Notes: generated by a model from the sequence alone, not told the origin. Counted from the stretch's first letter, positions 1 to 7,665 are shown. The stretch: DNA of 28,829 nucleotides from Clostridiaceae bacterium UBA4839 (GCA_002400085.1 DHEX01000092.1:1-28829), one strand, 5' to 3'. Made by a program: numbers and translations.

Positions 1-988
1 TTTGTTTTATATAATTACTGCAAATTTTAAATTTTGTATCAACAATAGTTTTATCATCAATATCCTCTTTTAATTTTACAGCTTTATTTAAATGTAAAAA
101 AGATTCCTCATAATTCCCGCCCTTTGCAAATATTTCCCCAAGGCAGCTCTCTATTTCAGCAATTTTCTTTGTATTTTGAACATCTCTAAATATCCTGCTT
201 GCTTCTTTGGCATATTTAATTGCCTCGTCTATATTGTTTTCTTTTCCATAAGAAATGCTCAATATCATAAGAGTTTCACCATACTGCTTTTTATTTTCCA
301 ATACTTTAAGTCTATCCCTTGCTAAAAGTGAATATTCAATCGCCTGCTCTACATTACCAATTTTATTATGGCAAAGAGCTATGTAATAAAAAATCTGTGC
401 TTTCAAAAATTCATCTATATGTTTATATTCATTTAGTATATTGTCAGCTTGCATAAAATAATTTAATGCAGTTGAAACATATCCCATAGCATATGTTATT
501 CTGCCTATATGTATAAAACTTGCAACTATGTCATCAACAGATTGAAGCTTTAAAAAAATTGCATTAGCCGTTAAACAATGCTGCTGTGCTTCCTCTAAGT
601 TATTTTCCATTTCTTTAAGCATTGACATAAGCATTTCAAATTTTCCCCTAAAGTATGGAAGATTATACTTTTGTGCATAATGCAGACCTTTTTCAATAGA
701 TTCCTGAGCTCTAACGAGGTTCATGTCATTTATTGAGGATTCAGCTATACCATCATAAAACTCACATACCTTAGATGCTTGCTTTTCCTCACTTTCTAAA
801 AAATACTCAAGCTCCGTTCCAAGGCGTTTTGCAATATATTCTAATAAATCTATACTTGGATTTGACTTTCCAGATTCAACCAAGCTTATCTGCCCAGGAG
901 TTATCCTATTGCCCGCTAAATCTTTAAGAGTCATATTTTTTTCTTTTCTTTTTAATTTGATTTTTTCGCCTAATGTCAATATCTCCAT
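1..988 (-). CDS. HTH-TPR transcriptional regulator, C-terminus cut by window edge
   Basis: The reading frame starts at ATG 988 and runs open to the left edge, so at least 329 residues are present and the C-terminus is missing. Residues of about 6-62 form a Cro/C1-type helix-turn-helix; the recognition region reads GQISLVESGKSNPS, a typical form of this fold. The rest is almost wholly helical with repeated paired-helix units (for example ALNYFMQADNIL, AIEYSLLARDRL and AIKYAKEASRIF), as expected for tetratricopeptide repeats. This architecture matches regulators of the RRNPP kind (Rgg/PlcR/NprR and relatives), where the TPR part usually binds a small secreted peptide. Whether this one does is inference; no peptide gene is visible next to it. 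The ribosome site is weak (GAGTGA, 6 nt before ATG). A promoter lies just upstream at 1018-1046. Confidence 0.85.
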   Translation of the reverse strand, partial: MEILTLGEKIKLKRKEKNMTLKDLAGNRITPGQISLVESGKSNPSIDLLEYIAKRLGTELEYFLESEEKQASKVCEFYDGIAESSINDMNLVRAQESIEKGLHYAQKYNLPYFRGKFEMLMSMLKEMENNLEEAQQHCLTANAIFLKLQSVDDIVASFIHIGRITYAMGYVSTALNYFMQADNILNEYKHIDEFLKAQIFYYIALCHNKIGNVEQAIEYSLLARDRLKVLENKKQYGETLMILSISYGKENNIDEAIKYAKEASRIFRDVQNTKKIAEIESCLGEIFAKGGNYEESFLHLNKAVKLKEDIDDKTIVDTKFKICSNYIKQ

Positions 989-1017
989 TTTATCACTCTT
1001 TTCTATTACTTAATATA

Positions 1018-1046
1018 ATTATACTGTAAATAAAAATAAATGTCAT
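1018..1046 (-). promoter_or_regulatory. Sigma-A-type promoter of the HTH-TPR gene
   Basis: Read on the minus strand: ATGACA (1041-1046), a 17-nt spacer, then a perfect TATAAT (1018-1023). It sits about 30 nt upstream of the start codon at 988. Confidence 0.65.
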
Positions 1047-1104
1047 TTATTATAGGATAAATTTTACAAAAATTAAAAATTTATATGATTATTGCAGTTA
1101 AGCG

Positions 1105-1147
1105 TATCCACATAATACCCCGCCTGAGGCGGGGTATTATGTGGATA
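1105..1147. repeat. 43-nt perfect palindrome without U-tract
   Basis: Bases 1105-1124 pair perfectly with 1128-1147 around a 3-nt centre. The core is G+C-rich (CCCCGCC/GGCGGGG) inside an A/T-rich gap. No run of T follows on either strand, so it is not a normal intrinsic terminator. It abuts the left end of the dispersed repeat at 1147-1271. It lies upstream of the HTH-TPR gene and downstream of the operon ending at 1346. The 989-1345 gap otherwise holds the promoter, the dispersed repeat and the terminator listed separately. Confidence 0.8.
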
Positions 1148-1271
1148 GCAGCCATCGGATAAGGTGATTCTTAGACTCAAGTGAAATTATACCTTCTTTA
1201 TCTGAGTCTAAGAAGCGCCAAGCCAGGGGCGTAGCAGCCATTTGGGACATTACGGCTGCTAGCCATCGGAT
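1147..1271 (+). repeat. Dispersed intergenic repeat, family A, copy 1
   Basis: About 125 bp, related in order and sequence to the reverse complements of 16402-16545 and 22871-23013. Shared landmarks are GGTGATTCTTAGACTCA (1163-1179), the block AGGGGCG-AGCA in the second half, and the end AGCCATCGGAT. An internal 12-bp perfect inverted repeat (1168-1179 with 1203-1214) would fold into a hairpin. The sequence AGCCATCGGATAA occurs at both ends as a direct repeat. No reading frame of note is present, so this resembles a non-coding, REP/MITE-like element. Confidence 0.75.
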
Positions 1272-1276
1272 AAATT

Positions 1277-1315
1277 AAAAGCTGTGAATAAATTATAAAT
1301 TAATTCACAGCTTTT
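1277..1315 (-). terminator. Bidirectional-type intrinsic terminator of the 1346-2362 operon
   Basis: A 13-bp perfect stem (AAAAGCTGTGAAT, 1277-1289, with its complement at 1303-1315) flanked by A and T runs. It lies 30 nt past the last stop codon of the minus-strand operon. Confidence 0.8.
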
Positions 1316-1345
1316 AGTTATATATAATTTAGAAGTCAAAATAAA

Positions 1346-1606
1346 TTAAATAACAATTCTAATATGAGTTCCATCCTTATCCTTAATATCTACAAGCTCA
1401 AGCCCTTTATACTTTGATAAAATAGCCATTGCCTTTGAAAACTCCTTCATATCAACAGAATCCATATAATTTGAAACATCATTGCCAGCATATTTTTTAG
1501 TCAACTTTTTTATACATTTACCTCCAAATAAGCCCATACACCTATAGGGAATTAAAACAGGAATGAAAAAATGATGCCCATCATCGGTTTTTAAATATAT
1601 TTTCAA
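1346..1606 (-). CDS. Small protein related to the C-terminal part of its upstream neighbour
   Basis: An 86-residue product. The start is a TTG at 1606, chosen because AGGTGA lies 4 nt before it and no ATG or GTG fits. It follows the preceding gene by 8 nt, and that gene's stop is next to its ribosome site, so the two are probably translationally coupled. There is no signal peptide or convincing membrane helix. The end (LVDIKDKDGTHIRIVI) is clearly like the end of the neighbour (FVDIKSDDGDVVEITIE), and the starts (MKIYLKTDDG versus FKIKISDHTG) also match. The protein therefore looks like a paralogue of that domain lacking the N-terminal helical hairpin. Function unknown. The context suggests it works with the DUF2089-type regulator at the head of the operon. 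Confidence 0.85.
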   Translation of the reverse strand: MKIYLKTDDGHHFFIPVLIPYRCMGLFGGKCIKKLTKKYAGNDVSNYMDSVDMKEFSKAMAILSKYKGLELVDIKDKDGTHIRIVI

Positions 1607-1614
1607 TTTATCAC

Positions 1615-1986
1615 CTACTCAATAGTGATTTCAACGACATCACCATCATCAGATTTTATATCAACAAATTTCCCTTCAAACCCTGAATCTATTGCATCCA
1701 TTAATGCCTGTGTATCTATATCCTTAATATCAACCCCCTTTATGTTTAAGGGGATACTTCCTGTTGATTTAATTAAGGCCTTTAAAAACTTTATTGGAAG
1801 ATTAACATTTACATTATTATCTCCAGTATGATCTGAAATCTTTATTTTAAACATTCTATTGTCATGGGAAATCGCCTTTGGCTGTTCTTCTTTTTTGTTT
1901 AAAGCCTCAATAAGCTTTGCAGCTTCTTCTGAGTCAATTTTGCCATCCTCAAGCATCTTCATAACTCTTAGAATCTCTTCATTCAT
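1615..1986 (-). CDS. SHOCT-like (YvlB/LiaX-N-type) hairpin protein
   Basis: A 123-residue product from ATG 1986. This start is preferred over the ATG at 2004 because GAGGGGG lies 9 nt before it; the upstream ATG has no site. It overlaps the end of the preceding gene by 8 nt, implying translational coupling. Residues 3-30 form a short helical hairpin with the pattern L-x-x-G-K-I-x-x-E-E-A-x-x-L-I, the form seen at the N-terminus of many SHOCT-like/DUF4097-associated proteins. Residues about 45-123 are a small beta-rich unit shared with the next gene. No membrane segment is visible, so it is probably cytosolic. The family link is recalled and not searched. The likely role is as a partner of the regulator encoded just upstream. 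Confidence 0.85.
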   Translation of the reverse strand: MNEEILRVMKMLEDGKIDSEEAAKLIEALNKKEEQPKAISHDNRMFKIKISDHTGDNNVNVNLPIKFLKALIKSTGSIPLNIKGVDIKDIDTQALMDAIDSGFEGKFVDIKSDDGDVVEITIE

Positions 1987-2362
1987 TTTTAATATCCCCC
2001 TCATTATTTAAAATTTTAATTGCTTCATCAGGAGTTATTTCCCCCTTTTCAAGCGAATCAAGAACTTCTTTATTATCAGGTGATTTTTCTTTTGTAACTG
2101 TATAACCCAAAGATGATAAAACGTCATCAAGTTTTCCTCTTACTGTAGGATAGGAAACACCAAGCTCTTTTTCAACATCCTTAATACTGCCTCTGCACTT
2201 TAAAAAGACTTCTATAAAATTGAGTTCTTCCGCACTTAAATATGCAAACTTAGAAAGTTCAAACTCATTTTCAATCACTGTTCCACAATTATCACATTTT
2301 AATTTTACTACCTTCAATTTAGAATTGCATACAGGGCAGCGGCTTAAAATTTTATATGCCAT
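1979..2362 (-). CDS. DUF2089-type zinc-ribbon/HTH regulator
   Basis: A 127-residue product from ATG 2362, with AAGGAGG at 2370-2376 seven nt upstream. An N-terminal zinc ribbon is formed by C9, C12, C23 and C26 (CPVC...CDNC). Residues about 42-88 form a helix-turn-helix like those of region-4/LuxR-type proteins (YLSAEELNFIEVFLKCRGS, then VSYPTVRGKL as the probable recognition helix). This pairing is what I know as the DUF2089 family of presumed DNA-binding proteins. Residues about 97-120 (NKEVLDSLEKGEITPDEAIKIL) repeat the helical hairpin found at the N-terminus of the next protein, suggesting that the two proteins touch through like elements. First gene of a three-gene operon. Targets are unknown; autoregulation is plausible. 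Confidence 0.87.
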   Translation of the reverse strand: MAYKILSRCPVCNSKLKVVKLKCDNCGTVIENEFELSKFAYLSAEELNFIEVFLKCRGSIKDVEKELGVSYPTVRGKLDDVLSSLGYTVTKEKSPDNKEVLDSLEKGEITPDEAIKILNNEGDIKNE

Positions 2363-2382
2363 ATGAATTCCTCCTTAGTTTT

Positions 2383-2410
2383 ATAATACCACATTTATTT
2401 ATAAAATCAA
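2383..2410 (-). promoter_or_regulatory. Promoter of the DUF2089 operon
   Basis: On the minus strand: TTGATT (2405-2410), 16-nt spacer, TATTAT (2383-2388), some 20 nt upstream of the start at 2362. The short 5' leader leaves room for little besides the ribosome site. Confidence 0.55.
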
Positions 2411-2480
2411 TATTAATATTAAATATATTAATAAAATTTATAAGTTTAATTAACATATTTAATATTGAAGCTTAACCAAT

Positions 2481-2503
2481 AAAAAAAGGAACGAAAACGT
2501 TCC
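2481..2503 (-). terminator. Intrinsic terminator after the EreA/ChaN-like gene
   Basis: Stem GGAACG/CGTTCC (2488-2503, 4-nt loop), followed on the minus strand by seven T (2481-2487). It begins 7 nt past the stop codon at 2511. Confidence 0.85.
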
Positions 2504-2510
2504 CTTTGTA

Positions 2511-4937
2511 TTACTTATTTTTAACCATATATGGTTTTGATGAAGGAGAATTTCTGATTAATACAACATACTGAATATAATCTGTAGTAACTCCGCCAAA
2601 AGGTGCATTGATTATATATGGATGCTCATTAAAAGGAGAATTATCCCCATTTAATTTAAACAGCGTAAAATTATCAATTGCTGCACTATTTAGCAGCAGT
2701 ACATTGCCATATGGATTTAAAATGTATCCTTCAGTATTATCTACATTCCTATGCATACAATTTGAATAGGTATATAGTATCGTTATTATCTTGTCTTTTA
2801 CAGGAGAGCCATCTCCTGAAAGCTTAGTAGCCAAACTTCCTCCTTTTATCCATTCGTTTTCATAGTTGTGTTGAAATACATGTTCACTCCCAAATTGGCC
2901 ATAATATTTCCCCTTTGGTAAATAATTATATATTTCAACGAAATTATTGTAAATAGCTTCTTCCCTATAATCGTAGCCTTTTCCTTGATATACTTCTATT
3001 GAATTTAATAGATTTTTGCAAACCATATAAAAATCAAAGTATTCATTTTTTAAATACTTTTTATATATACTTTCATTGCCATTAATACTATCTAAAATAT
3101 CCGTTAATAATAATTTATCTTCCTTTTCGCTGCCTTTACATACTTTATTCCTTAATGTATCAATAAAATATTTTATTTCTTTTGGAGCTTCAGCCTGAGG
3201 TAAAATAGAGTTTAAATATCTCCATGCTGTATTTTGCTCGTGCTCAATGTCAATTCCTACCACTCTTATTTTCTTTTCTTCTGGAAGATTTTTATTATAG
3301 ACATAAACCTTTTTCCAAAAATCATATGAATCAATAGTATAAAACTGTGTACCTGCAAATTCAGAATAAACCTGTTTTAAATAAGTTTCATCCCCTGTTT
3401 TAAGGTACATATTAATAAGCTGCGAAGAGCTATACCCCATTTCAGCAAGATAATACTTTACCCCTGCGTTTTTTATAAAATATTTTATAAATGCAAAATT
3501 AAGTTCATCATTAAATGCAGTAGCATGAACTTCTCCCGTTAAAAAGACTTCATTGTTTTTAACATCCTTATCTAATAATTTAAAAGATGAATCATCATCT
3601 ACAGAAGTAACTATGCCGCTATTATTTTCTTTTAAATAATTTGTTATTTCATCTTCCTCTTTTCTGTTATAATCCGAAAGCCTTAGTGGAGTTACTGCAT
3701 CTGAATTTTTAATTGCCAATACATATTGAAAATAATCTGTAGTTTCCCCTCCTTCAGGGCTATTTACTAATTTAGTTTCCACATTAAAGGGTGATAAAAA
3801 ACTATTAAGCTTATAAAGAACTATATCAGATTTAGAAGCGTTAAAAAGAAATTCTGTATCCTCTAAAGTATTATTTAAAGGAATATTGTTAAAAGTCTTT
3901 TTATATAACAATTGGCTTGAATTTTTATATATTGTAGATATAATCAATGTCTTTCCATAAAATTTTGATTTTTTATTATTTATATTAGCTGCAAAGCTCT
4001 TGTCAAGAAATTTATTTGTACCCTCTTTCCTGCCATACACCTGTTCATTTTCAAAAACTCCAAAATACTTACCTGGGTTTTTTTTATAGATCCTTGAAAA
4101 GTTAGAAATCATAGTATTTTCATCAAACTTTAAAAAATCTGGCTCCTTAGGTGAATTATCGCTTACTTTCAGCCCTTCTTTTAAATTTTCAATTATGTAT
4201 TTTAAATCTTCATAATCCTCTCCAAAACATTCTTCTAAATCCTTTTCATTTGAGGATACTATTTTTTCATAGTTTGCTATATACTCCCTTGCTTCATCAT
4301 AGGTTTTAATGTTAGCATAGTTTTTAATTTTCTCAGCAAAAGGCTTTATTGATTCCGGTATTTTTTTGTCTTTAAGAAGCATGTTTATATATAAAAATGA
4401 AATATCAGGATGTTTTTCTGAGTTAAGTCCATAAATTTTTATCCTTTGTTCTTTTGGAATGTTTTCATTATATTTATAAATATTTTTCAATTTGCTTAAA
4501 TTCTCTTTATTCCACTTATTGGTAAACCTATAACATTCAAATAGTTTATTTAAAATTTCTTCATCCCCGGTGGATAAATACTTATCTATTATTTTCCCTT
4601 CACTATACTGCAGCCCTGATATTAAAGAAGTTACCCCAGAATATTCATTTAAATATTCCATTAATTTAACTTCAACAATTTCATTAGCTTGTGTCCCATC
4701 TTCAATACCAAGAAGTATAATATCATTTTTTGAGATATCCTTATTAAATTTTTTAAAATTCAATAGGTCATCCTGGTTGTCAAATTCCAAATCAGCATTG
4801 TTCTTCATAAGATAGTTGACAACCTTTTCATTTTCTACGTCCTTATTTGAATTGCATCCAGTATTTTGGATAGCTATAATAAACATTACTGATAATAAAC
4901 CCACTAAAACATAGATACTCTTCTTATTATATTTCAC
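2511..4937 (-). CDS. Exported protein with two tandem EreA/ChaN-like halves
   Basis: An 808-residue product from GTG 4937, chosen because AGAGGTGG lies just upstream and a membrane-export segment follows at once; longer forms to 5066 lack a ribosome site. Residues 9-27 are hydrophobic and end at Cys28 (NTGC), so it may be a lipoprotein, though the lipobox is poor. The body is an internal duplication of about 340 residues: 70-410 and 460-799. Both halves keep YLSTGDEE/YLKTGDET, KIYGLNSE/RVVGIDIE, GKYFGVFENEQV/GKYYGQFGSEHV and GGETTDYFQYV/GGVTTDYIQYV. The second half carries GEVH (468-471), E499 and SEH (684-686), the GExH and late-His pattern of the EreA/ChaN/TraB-Tiki class. The first half has GIED and NEQ at those places and is probably inactive. 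It is not evidence of macrolide resistance; substrate unknown. Monocistronic. Confidence 0.75.
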   Translation of the reverse strand: MKYNKKSIYVLVGLLSVMFIIAIQNTGCNSNKDVENEKVVNYLMKNNADLEFDNQDDLLNFKKFNKDISKNDIILLGIEDGTQANEIVEVKLMEYLNEYSGVTSLISGLQYSEGKIIDKYLSTGDEEILNKLFECYRFTNKWNKENLSKLKNIYKYNENIPKEQRIKIYGLNSEKHPDISFLYINMLLKDKKIPESIKPFAEKIKNYANIKTYDEAREYIANYEKIVSSNEKDLEECFGEDYEDLKYIIENLKEGLKVSDNSPKEPDFLKFDENTMISNFSRIYKKNPGKYFGVFENEQVYGRKEGTNKFLDKSFAANINNKKSKFYGKTLIISTIYKNSSQLLYKKTFNNIPLNNTLEDTEFLFNASKSDIVLYKLNSFLSPFNVETKLVNSPEGGETTDYFQYVLAIKNSDAVTPLRLSDYNRKEEDEITNYLKENNSGIVTSVDDDSSFKLLDKDVKNNEVFLTGEVHATAFNDELNFAFIKYFIKNAGVKYYLAEMGYSSSQLINMYLKTGDETYLKQVYSEFAGTQFYTIDSYDFWKKVYVYNKNLPEEKKIRVVGIDIEHEQNTAWRYLNSILPQAEAPKEIKYFIDTLRNKVCKGSEKEDKLLLTDILDSINGNESIYKKYLKNEYFDFYMVCKNLLNSIEVYQGKGYDYREEAIYNNFVEIYNYLPKGKYYGQFGSEHVFQHNYENEWIKGGSLATKLSGDGSPVKDKIITILYTYSNCMHRNVDNTEGYILNPYGNVLLLNSAAIDNFTLFKLNGDNSPFNEHPYIINAPFGGVTTDYIQYVVLIRNSPSSKPYMVKNK

Positions 4938-5034
4938 ATTACCACCTCTGTCTTTACTTTGTACACACATTATTATATTCCATAAGTTTTTCTTTTTTCC
5001 TTCTTTTAGTGTGAAATATAATTTATAAAATATT

Positions 5035-5074
5035 AAAAAAAGAAGTCTATATGTATATATACACATAGGCTTCT
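5035..5074 (-). terminator. Intrinsic terminator of the nfnAB operon
   Basis: A long stem with arms near 5041-5055 and 5060-5074 (outer AGAAG/CTTCT), followed on the minus strand by a run of T (5035-5040). It starts 24 nt past the nfnB stop codon. Confidence 0.8.
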
Positions 5075-5097
5075 AAATAGCACCAATATTTTCTATG

Positions 5098-6483
5098 TTA
5101 TTTTTTGCTTAAATATTCATCTATTGCCTTTGCAGCCTTTTTACCTGCACCCATTGCAAGTATTACAGTAGCTGCACCTGTTACAGCATCTCCTCCTGCA
5201 TATATTCCTTCTCTTGAAGTAAGACCTGTTTCTTCTTCAGCAATAATGCATCTTTTCTTATTAGTTTCAAGGCCTTTAGTTGTATTAGCAATGAGTGGGT
5301 TTGGTGATGTTCCAAGAGCCATTATTACTGTATCCACATCAAGAATAAATTCTGAACCTTCGATTGGCTCAGGCCTTCTTCTTCCTGAAGCATCAACTTC
5401 TCCAAGCTTCATTTTTATACATTTCATTCCTTTAACCCAGCTGTTTTCATCTCCAATTATCTCAAGTGGGTTTTGAAGCAAATCGAATATTATTCCTTCC
5501 TGCTTTGCATGTTCTACTTCTTCTCTTCTTGCTGGAAGTTCTTCTTCACTTCTTCTGTAAACTATGTGAACTTCAGCGCCAAGTCTTAAAGCTGTTCTTG
5601 CAGAATCCATAGCAACGTTTCCGCCGCCTACAACTGCAACTTTTTTTCCAACCTTTATTGGTGTTGCATAATCTGCTCTAAAAGCTTTCATTAAATTATT
5701 TCTTGTTAAAAACTCATTAGCTGAATAAACTCCATTTAAATTTTCACCAGGTATTCCCATGAACTTAGGAAGTCCAGCACCAGATCCTATAAATATAGCA
5801 TCAAAGCCCTCCTTCTCAAATAGTTCATCAATTGTTACAGTTCTTCCTATAACAACGTCAGTTTCAATTTTAACTCCAAGTTTCTTAACATTTTCAACTT
5901 CATGCTTTACAACTGTTTCCTTAGGAAGTCTGAATTCCGGGATACCATAAACTAAAACCCCGCCTGCTTCATGAAGGGCTTCAAAAATTGTTACATCATA
6001 CCCAAGTTTAGCAAGATCTCCTGCACAGGTAAGTCCTGAAGGACCGCTTCCAATTACAGCGACCCTTTTACCATTCTTTGGTTTTGTTTCAGTAAACTCA
6101 ACATTATTTTCTCTTGCCCAGTCTCCAACAAATCTCTCAAGCTTTCCTATTGAAACTGGATCCCCTTTAATGCCTCTTATACATTTCCCTTCGCACTGAG
6201 ATTCCTGTGGGCATACTCTTCCGCATACTGATGGAAGTGAGCTTTGTCTTGATATAACTTCTGCTGCTTTTTCATATTCTCCACTCTTTACATAAGCAAT
6301 AAACCCTGGGATATCTATGCTTACTGGGCAGTTTTTAACACACATTGGATTTTTGCAGTTTAAACACCTTGATGCTTCTTCCTTTGCTTCTTCTGCATTA
6401 TATCCATAGCATACTTCTTCGAAATTTTTTGCTCTAACCTTTGGTTCTTGTTCTTTTACTGGTATTCTTTTTAAAGCGTCCAT
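5098..6483 (-). CDS. nfnB: NfnB, large subunit of NADH-dependent ferredoxin:NADP+ oxidoreductase
   Basis: A 461-residue product of the GltD/'glutamate synthase small subunit' family. The N-terminus has two cysteine sets for 4Fe-4S clusters: C40, C43, C48, C52 and C87, C91, C97, C101. A FAD-binding GSGPSG lies at 145-150, an NAD(P)-binding GGGNVA at 286-291, and the C-terminal FAD motif GIYAGGD near 426-432. Automatic annotation often calls such genes gltA or gltD, but no glutamate synthase large subunit is present. The gene is instead fused by a TAATG overlap to a DHODH-electron-transfer-like flavoprotein, the exact pairing of the Clostridium kluyveri and Thermotoga NfnAB. That cytosolic complex bifurcates electrons, coupling reduced ferredoxin plus NADH to reduction of two NADP+. 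Function is by family and context. Confidence 0.92.
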   Translation of the reverse strand: MDALKRIPVKEQEPKVRAKNFEEVCYGYNAEEAKEEASRCLNCKNPMCVKNCPVSIDIPGFIAYVKSGEYEKAAEVISRQSSLPSVCGRVCPQESQCEGKCIRGIKGDPVSIGKLERFVGDWARENNVEFTETKPKNGKRVAVIGSGPSGLTCAGDLAKLGYDVTIFEALHEAGGVLVYGIPEFRLPKETVVKHEVENVKKLGVKIETDVVIGRTVTIDELFEKEGFDAIFIGSGAGLPKFMGIPGENLNGVYSANEFLTRNNLMKAFRADYATPIKVGKKVAVVGGGNVAMDSARTALRLGAEVHIVYRRSEEELPARREEVEHAKQEGIIFDLLQNPLEIIGDENSWVKGMKCIKMKLGEVDASGRRRPEPIEGSEFILDVDTVIMALGTSPNPLIANTTKGLETNKKRCIIAEEETGLTSREGIYAGGDAVTGAATVILAMGAGKKAAKAIDEYLSKK

Positions 6484-7373
6484 TATTTTTCACCATCCAA
6501 TCCTACAAAACATTTATGCCCTTCTGATTTTTCCTGCATTTCAATAAGTGCTTTTCCCTCTTCAGTTTTATACATTGTCTGTCTTTTCATTGCTTCTTCA
6601 AAATTAACAAGATGTCCGTCAAACTCTGGTCCATCGACACATGCAAATTTAGTCTCACCGCCTACTGTAACTCTGCAGGCACCGCACATTCCTGTTCCAT
6701 CAACCATAAGCATATTTAAGCTTACAACAGTTTTTATTCCAAGTTTTTTTGTAAGTTTTGACACAAATTTCATCATAATCATTGGTCCTATCGCTATTAC
6801 TTCATCATATTTTTTACCTTGGTTTTCTACAAGGTCTTCTAATAGATTAGTAACTAATCCCTTGTATCCATAAGAACCATCATCTGTAGATGGGTAATAA
6901 TCCCCCGAAACAGCTCTCATTTCTTTTTCCATAATGAGCAAGTTCTTAGTCTTTGCACCAACAATAACATCAGCCTTAATTCCATTTTCATTAAGCCATT
7001 TTAACTGTGGATATACAGGTGCAGCCCCTACTCCTCCAGCTATAAACATTAATTTTTTCTTTTTAAGCTCATCTATATTTTCATGTACTAGCTCTGATGG
7101 CTTTCCAAGAGGACCTACTACATCTTCAAAATAATCACTCTCATTATAATTAACCATTTCTTTTGTAGATCCGCCTACTGCCTGAACAACTATTGTGACA
7201 GTCCCCTTTTTCTTGTCATAGTCACAAATAGTTAATGGTATTCTTTCACCTTTATCATCCATTCTGATTATTAAAAACTGACCTGGCAGAGCAGAATTTG
7301 CAATTCTTGGTGCTTCAATATCCATTAATATGATATTTTCTGCCAATTCTTCTTTTCGTACAATCTTAAACAT
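6483..7373 (-). CDS. nfnA: NfnA, small FAD/[2Fe-2S] subunit of the Nfn complex
   Basis: A 296-residue product from ATG 7373, with a GGGGAGG ribosome site upstream. It shows the ferredoxin-reductase fold: FAD motif RIPLT (44-48), GPLG (87-90), NAD-binding GGVGAAP (113-119), then the cluster loop DGTGMCGAC...C with D225, C230, C233 and C245 as probable [2Fe-2S] ligands. The family is annotated as 'sulfide/dihydroorotate dehydrogenase-like FAD/NAD-binding protein' (SudB-like). Paired with the downstream GltD-like gene it is the small Nfn subunit. Its stop overlaps the next start by one base, which ties the two products in stoichiometry. The first gene of the operon, with a leader of about 250 nt that contains a structured block. 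Confidence 0.9.
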   Translation of the reverse strand: MFKIVRKEELAENIILMDIEAPRIANSALPGQFLIIRMDDKGERIPLTICDYDKKKGTVTIVVQAVGGSTKEMVNYNESDYFEDVVGPLGKPSELVHENIDELKKKKLMFIAGGVGAAPVYPQLKWLNENGIKADVIVGAKTKNLLIMEKEMRAVSGDYYPSTDDGSYGYKGLVTNLLEDLVENQGKKYDEVIAIGPMIMMKFVSKLTKKLGIKTVVSLNMLMVDGTGMCGACRVTVGGETKFACVDGPEFDGHLVNFEEAMKRQTMYKTEEGKALIEMQEKSEGHKCFVGLDGEK

Positions 7374-7429
7374 TTTATTCCTCCCCTTTTTTACTGATTT
7401 TAGTTTCCCCTTTATAATTTTATTTATAA

Positions 7430-7556
7430 AACATCCGTTAAGTTAGGATGCAACCTGACATCTTTCTTTGCCTTGCATTTTTTCAATCTTGTCTGCTGAT
7501 TAGGATGTCCGCCATCTGCTACCTAAAGATAATGATGGTGAACAGGACAGCCATTT
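7430..7556. repeat. Structured, G+C-richer block in the nfnA leader, possibly a decayed family-A repeat
   Basis: This block stands out from its A/T-rich surroundings. It ends in CAGCCATTTGGCTATCCGAT, echoing CAGCCATTTGG inside family-A copy 1 and the ATCCGAT ends of copies 2 and 3. It contains small inverted repeats (CATCC/GGATG near 7430-7460; CCAT/ATGG within GTCC/GGAC near 7510-7545). It matches no riboswitch I recognise. The rest of the 7374-7824 gap holds only a candidate promoter and the terminator at 7706. Confidence 0.4.
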
Positions 7557-7636
7557 GGCTATCCGATATTAGTTTATCAATTATTTTATAAAATTTCAAT
7601 TTTCTTTTGTACAAAAATACATGTAAGTTTTGTTTG

Positions 7637-7665
7637 ATATTACAATGAAATGGATATAATGTAAA
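7637..7665 (-). promoter_or_regulatory. Candidate nfnAB promoter
   Basis: On the minus strand: TTTACA (7660-7665), 17 nt, TAATAT (7637-7642). It would give a leader of about 250 nt to nfnA. Other A/T-rich options exist nearby. Confidence 0.35.

Noticed and set aside
1147..1271. CRISPR repeat or CRISPR leader
   Set aside because: The copies are single, 6-15 kb apart and in both orientations, with no regular spacers or cas genes.
2511..4937. Erythromycin (macrolide) resistance esterase
   Set aside because: Only the general EreA/ChaN-like pattern is seen; the motif is GExH, not the ExxH of Ere enzymes, and the protein is exported and duplicated, unlike them.
4983..5066. N-terminal extension of the EreA/ChaN-like protein to 5066
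   Set aside because: The extension reads through the nfnAB terminator and lacks a ribosome site; the GTG at 4937 has one and directly precedes the export helix.
5105..5476. Plus-strand open frame of 123 codons inside nfnB
   Set aside because: It lies antisense to a clearly recognised coding sequence and has the low-complexity look of a mirror frame.
5098..6483. Glutamate synthase small subunit
   Set aside because: No large subunit is nearby and the coupling to an NfnA-type partner fits the transhydrogenase better.
7430..7556. Riboswitch in the nfnA leader
   Set aside because: The block is structured but shows no conserved aptamer core I recognise, and its ends resemble the dispersed repeat.
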